The notes beneath the pieces are model-generated. The model saw nothing but the letters and a program-made list of their open reading frames with translations. It did not search any database and was not told the origin of the DNA. Position numbers and translations under genes: made by a program. Below, in pieces: positions 5,991 to 6,497 of a stretch of DNA of 6,497 bases; position 1 is the first letter of the stretch, and the number at the start of each line of letters is the position of its first letter. The stretch is from Atopobium sp. (GTDB taxonomy: Bacteria; Actinomycetota; Coriobacteriia; Coriobacteriales; Atopobiaceae): NCBI GenBank assembly GCA_015259105.1, contig JABZGZ010000065.1:1-6497 (forward strand). The letters are read 5' to 3'.

Positions 5991-6019
5991 AGGACAAAGC
6001 TATTAGATGAATCTTTAAA
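5991..6019 (+). promoter_or_regulatory. Candidate promoter for comEA
   Basis: AGGACA (5991-5996) and TTTAAA (6014-6019) are spaced by 17 bases and each match 4 of 6 consensus positions. This would give a leader of about 45 bases. TATAAA at 6051-6056 is a better -10 but would start transcription inside the ribosome binding site, so it is less likely. Low certainty in a region this A/T-rich. Confidence 0.25.
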
Positions 6020-6059
6020 AGTAGTGCTTCTCATTAACCTAATAGTTGAATATAAATCT

Positions 6060-6066
6060 GAGGTGA
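6060..6066 (+). promoter_or_regulatory. Strong ribosome binding site of comEA
   Basis: GAGGTGA, a full match to the 16S rRNA 3'-end complement, sits 4 bases before the ATG at 6071 and fixes that start. Confidence 0.8.
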
Positions 6067-6070
6067 TTGT

Positions 6071-6497
6071 ATGGCTCAGATTTCAAATAACCGCACTCAA
6101 ATAATTAATAAATTGATGAGAAGGTTTAATCTATCTCAGCAGCAACTCATAGCGGTTGCCGCTGTGGTTGTCCTAGCTATTGTGTCAGCAGTTGTATTAA
6201 TTGGAATAATTTCTGCTGGAACATCGGAGTCTTTTGATAGATCGCATAATCAAGCAGACTCTACGCAAGGAGTGACTGTTGCAGAAAATCCACAACATAC
6301 GGAAGAAGATAATGCTACAGATCAGCCAGGAGCTGATCATAAGATTAAAGAAGCTTCTCCTCAAATGATGGTTCATGTTGATGGAGCCGTTAAATCACCC
6401 GGTCTGTATGCACTTCAGATGGTAAATCCACGCGTAAACGACGCTATTCAAATAGCAGGAGGCTTGACTGAAGATGCCAACAGTCAAGGTATTAATC
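6071..6497 (+). CDS. comEA: ComEA-type competence DNA receptor, N-terminal part (runs off window)
   Basis: The frame is open from the ATG at 6071 to the window end, 142 codons. It starts with a short polar, basic cytoplasmic stretch (1-25, with MRRF at 16-19), then a single membrane helix (about 26-49, rich in Ala/Val/Ile/Leu). An acidic, low-complexity linker follows (about 50-97), then an SLBB domain beginning MMVHVDGAVKSPGLY (99-113) and continuing RVNDAIQIAGGLTEDA (121-136). This N-in/C-out layout with an SLBB domain is that of ComEA, the surface DNA-binding protein of natural transformation. Its helix-hairpin-helix DNA-binding repeats would lie beyond the window, so the assignment rests on the SLBB part and layout. 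An SLBB protein for polysaccharide export is the alternative but usually has a signal peptide and other domains. It has its own ribosome binding site and is separated from thiI by a terminator. Confidence 0.82.
   Translation, partial: MAQISNNRTQIINKLMRRFNLSQQQLIAVAAVVVLAIVSAVVLIGIISAGTSESFDRSHNQADSTQGVTVAENPQHTEEDNATDQPGADHKIKEASPQMMVHVDGAVKSPGLYALQMVNPRVNDAIQIAGGLTEDANSQGIN

Larger units (their letters stand above)
5888..6070 (+). other. AT-rich intergenic region upstream of comEA
   Basis: About 180 bp, noticeably richer in A/T than the pyr genes, with no plausible gene or structured RNA that I can recognise. It contains a weak candidate promoter (5991-6019), a spaced inverted repeat with arms CTATTAG (6000-6006) and CTAATAG (6039-6045), and the comEA ribosome binding site at its end. 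Confidence 0.6.

Noticed and set aside
1..6497. Mobile element, CRISPR array, defence or toxin-antitoxin system
   Set aside because: No transposase, integrase, direct repeat array, tRNA or unrecognised gene cluster was seen; every sizeable coding frame on the + strand belongs to a known housekeeping or competence family.

Overview
The window is a compact run of housekeeping genes, all on the + strand. It probably comes from a member of the Coriobacteriia (Atopobiaceae such as Lancefieldella/Atopobium or a relative). This placement is inferred from gene content, not from a database match. Three things point to it. The actinobacterial integration host factor mIHF sits directly before gmk and rpoZ, an order known from Actinobacteria. 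The DNA is only moderately GC-rich, unlike most actinomycetes. The pyrimidine genes encode a two-subunit, NAD-linked (class 1B) dihydroorotate dehydrogenase, as in Firmicutes and anaerobes, rather than the membrane quinone-linked enzyme of typical high-GC actinomycetes.

Region 1 (1-3222) is the 3' part of a de novo pyrimidine operon: pyrC (partial, dihydroorotase), pyrK and pyrD (electron-transfer and catalytic subunits of dihydroorotate dehydrogenase) and pyrF (OMP decarboxylase). Together these cover carbamoyl-aspartate to dihydroorotate, dihydroorotate to orotate, and OMP to UMP. The orotate phosphoribosyltransferase (pyrE) is not in the window. The genes are joined by 1-bp or 7-bp start/stop overlaps, suggesting translational coupling. 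The pyrC reading frame carries an in-frame TAG at 19-21, the main anomaly here.

Region 2 (3223-3385) is a 163-bp gap with several inverted repeats and a plausible promoter for the next operon.

Region 3 (3386-5806) holds mihF (nucleoid protein), gmk (guanylate kinase), rpoZ (RNA polymerase omega) and thiI (tRNA 4-thiouridine/thiazole sulfur transfer). Gaps are 5 bp or less, and the run is closed by a strong intrinsic terminator at 5859-5887.

Region 4 (5888-6497) is an AT-rich intergenic stretch followed by the 5' end of a comEA-type competence DNA receptor gene with an excellent ribosome binding site; the gene runs off the window end.

I see no mobile element, CRISPR array, tRNA, rRNA or obviously novel multi-gene system. 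The points most worth a second look are the pyrC stop codon, the palindromic leader of mihF, and the start of a competence locus.
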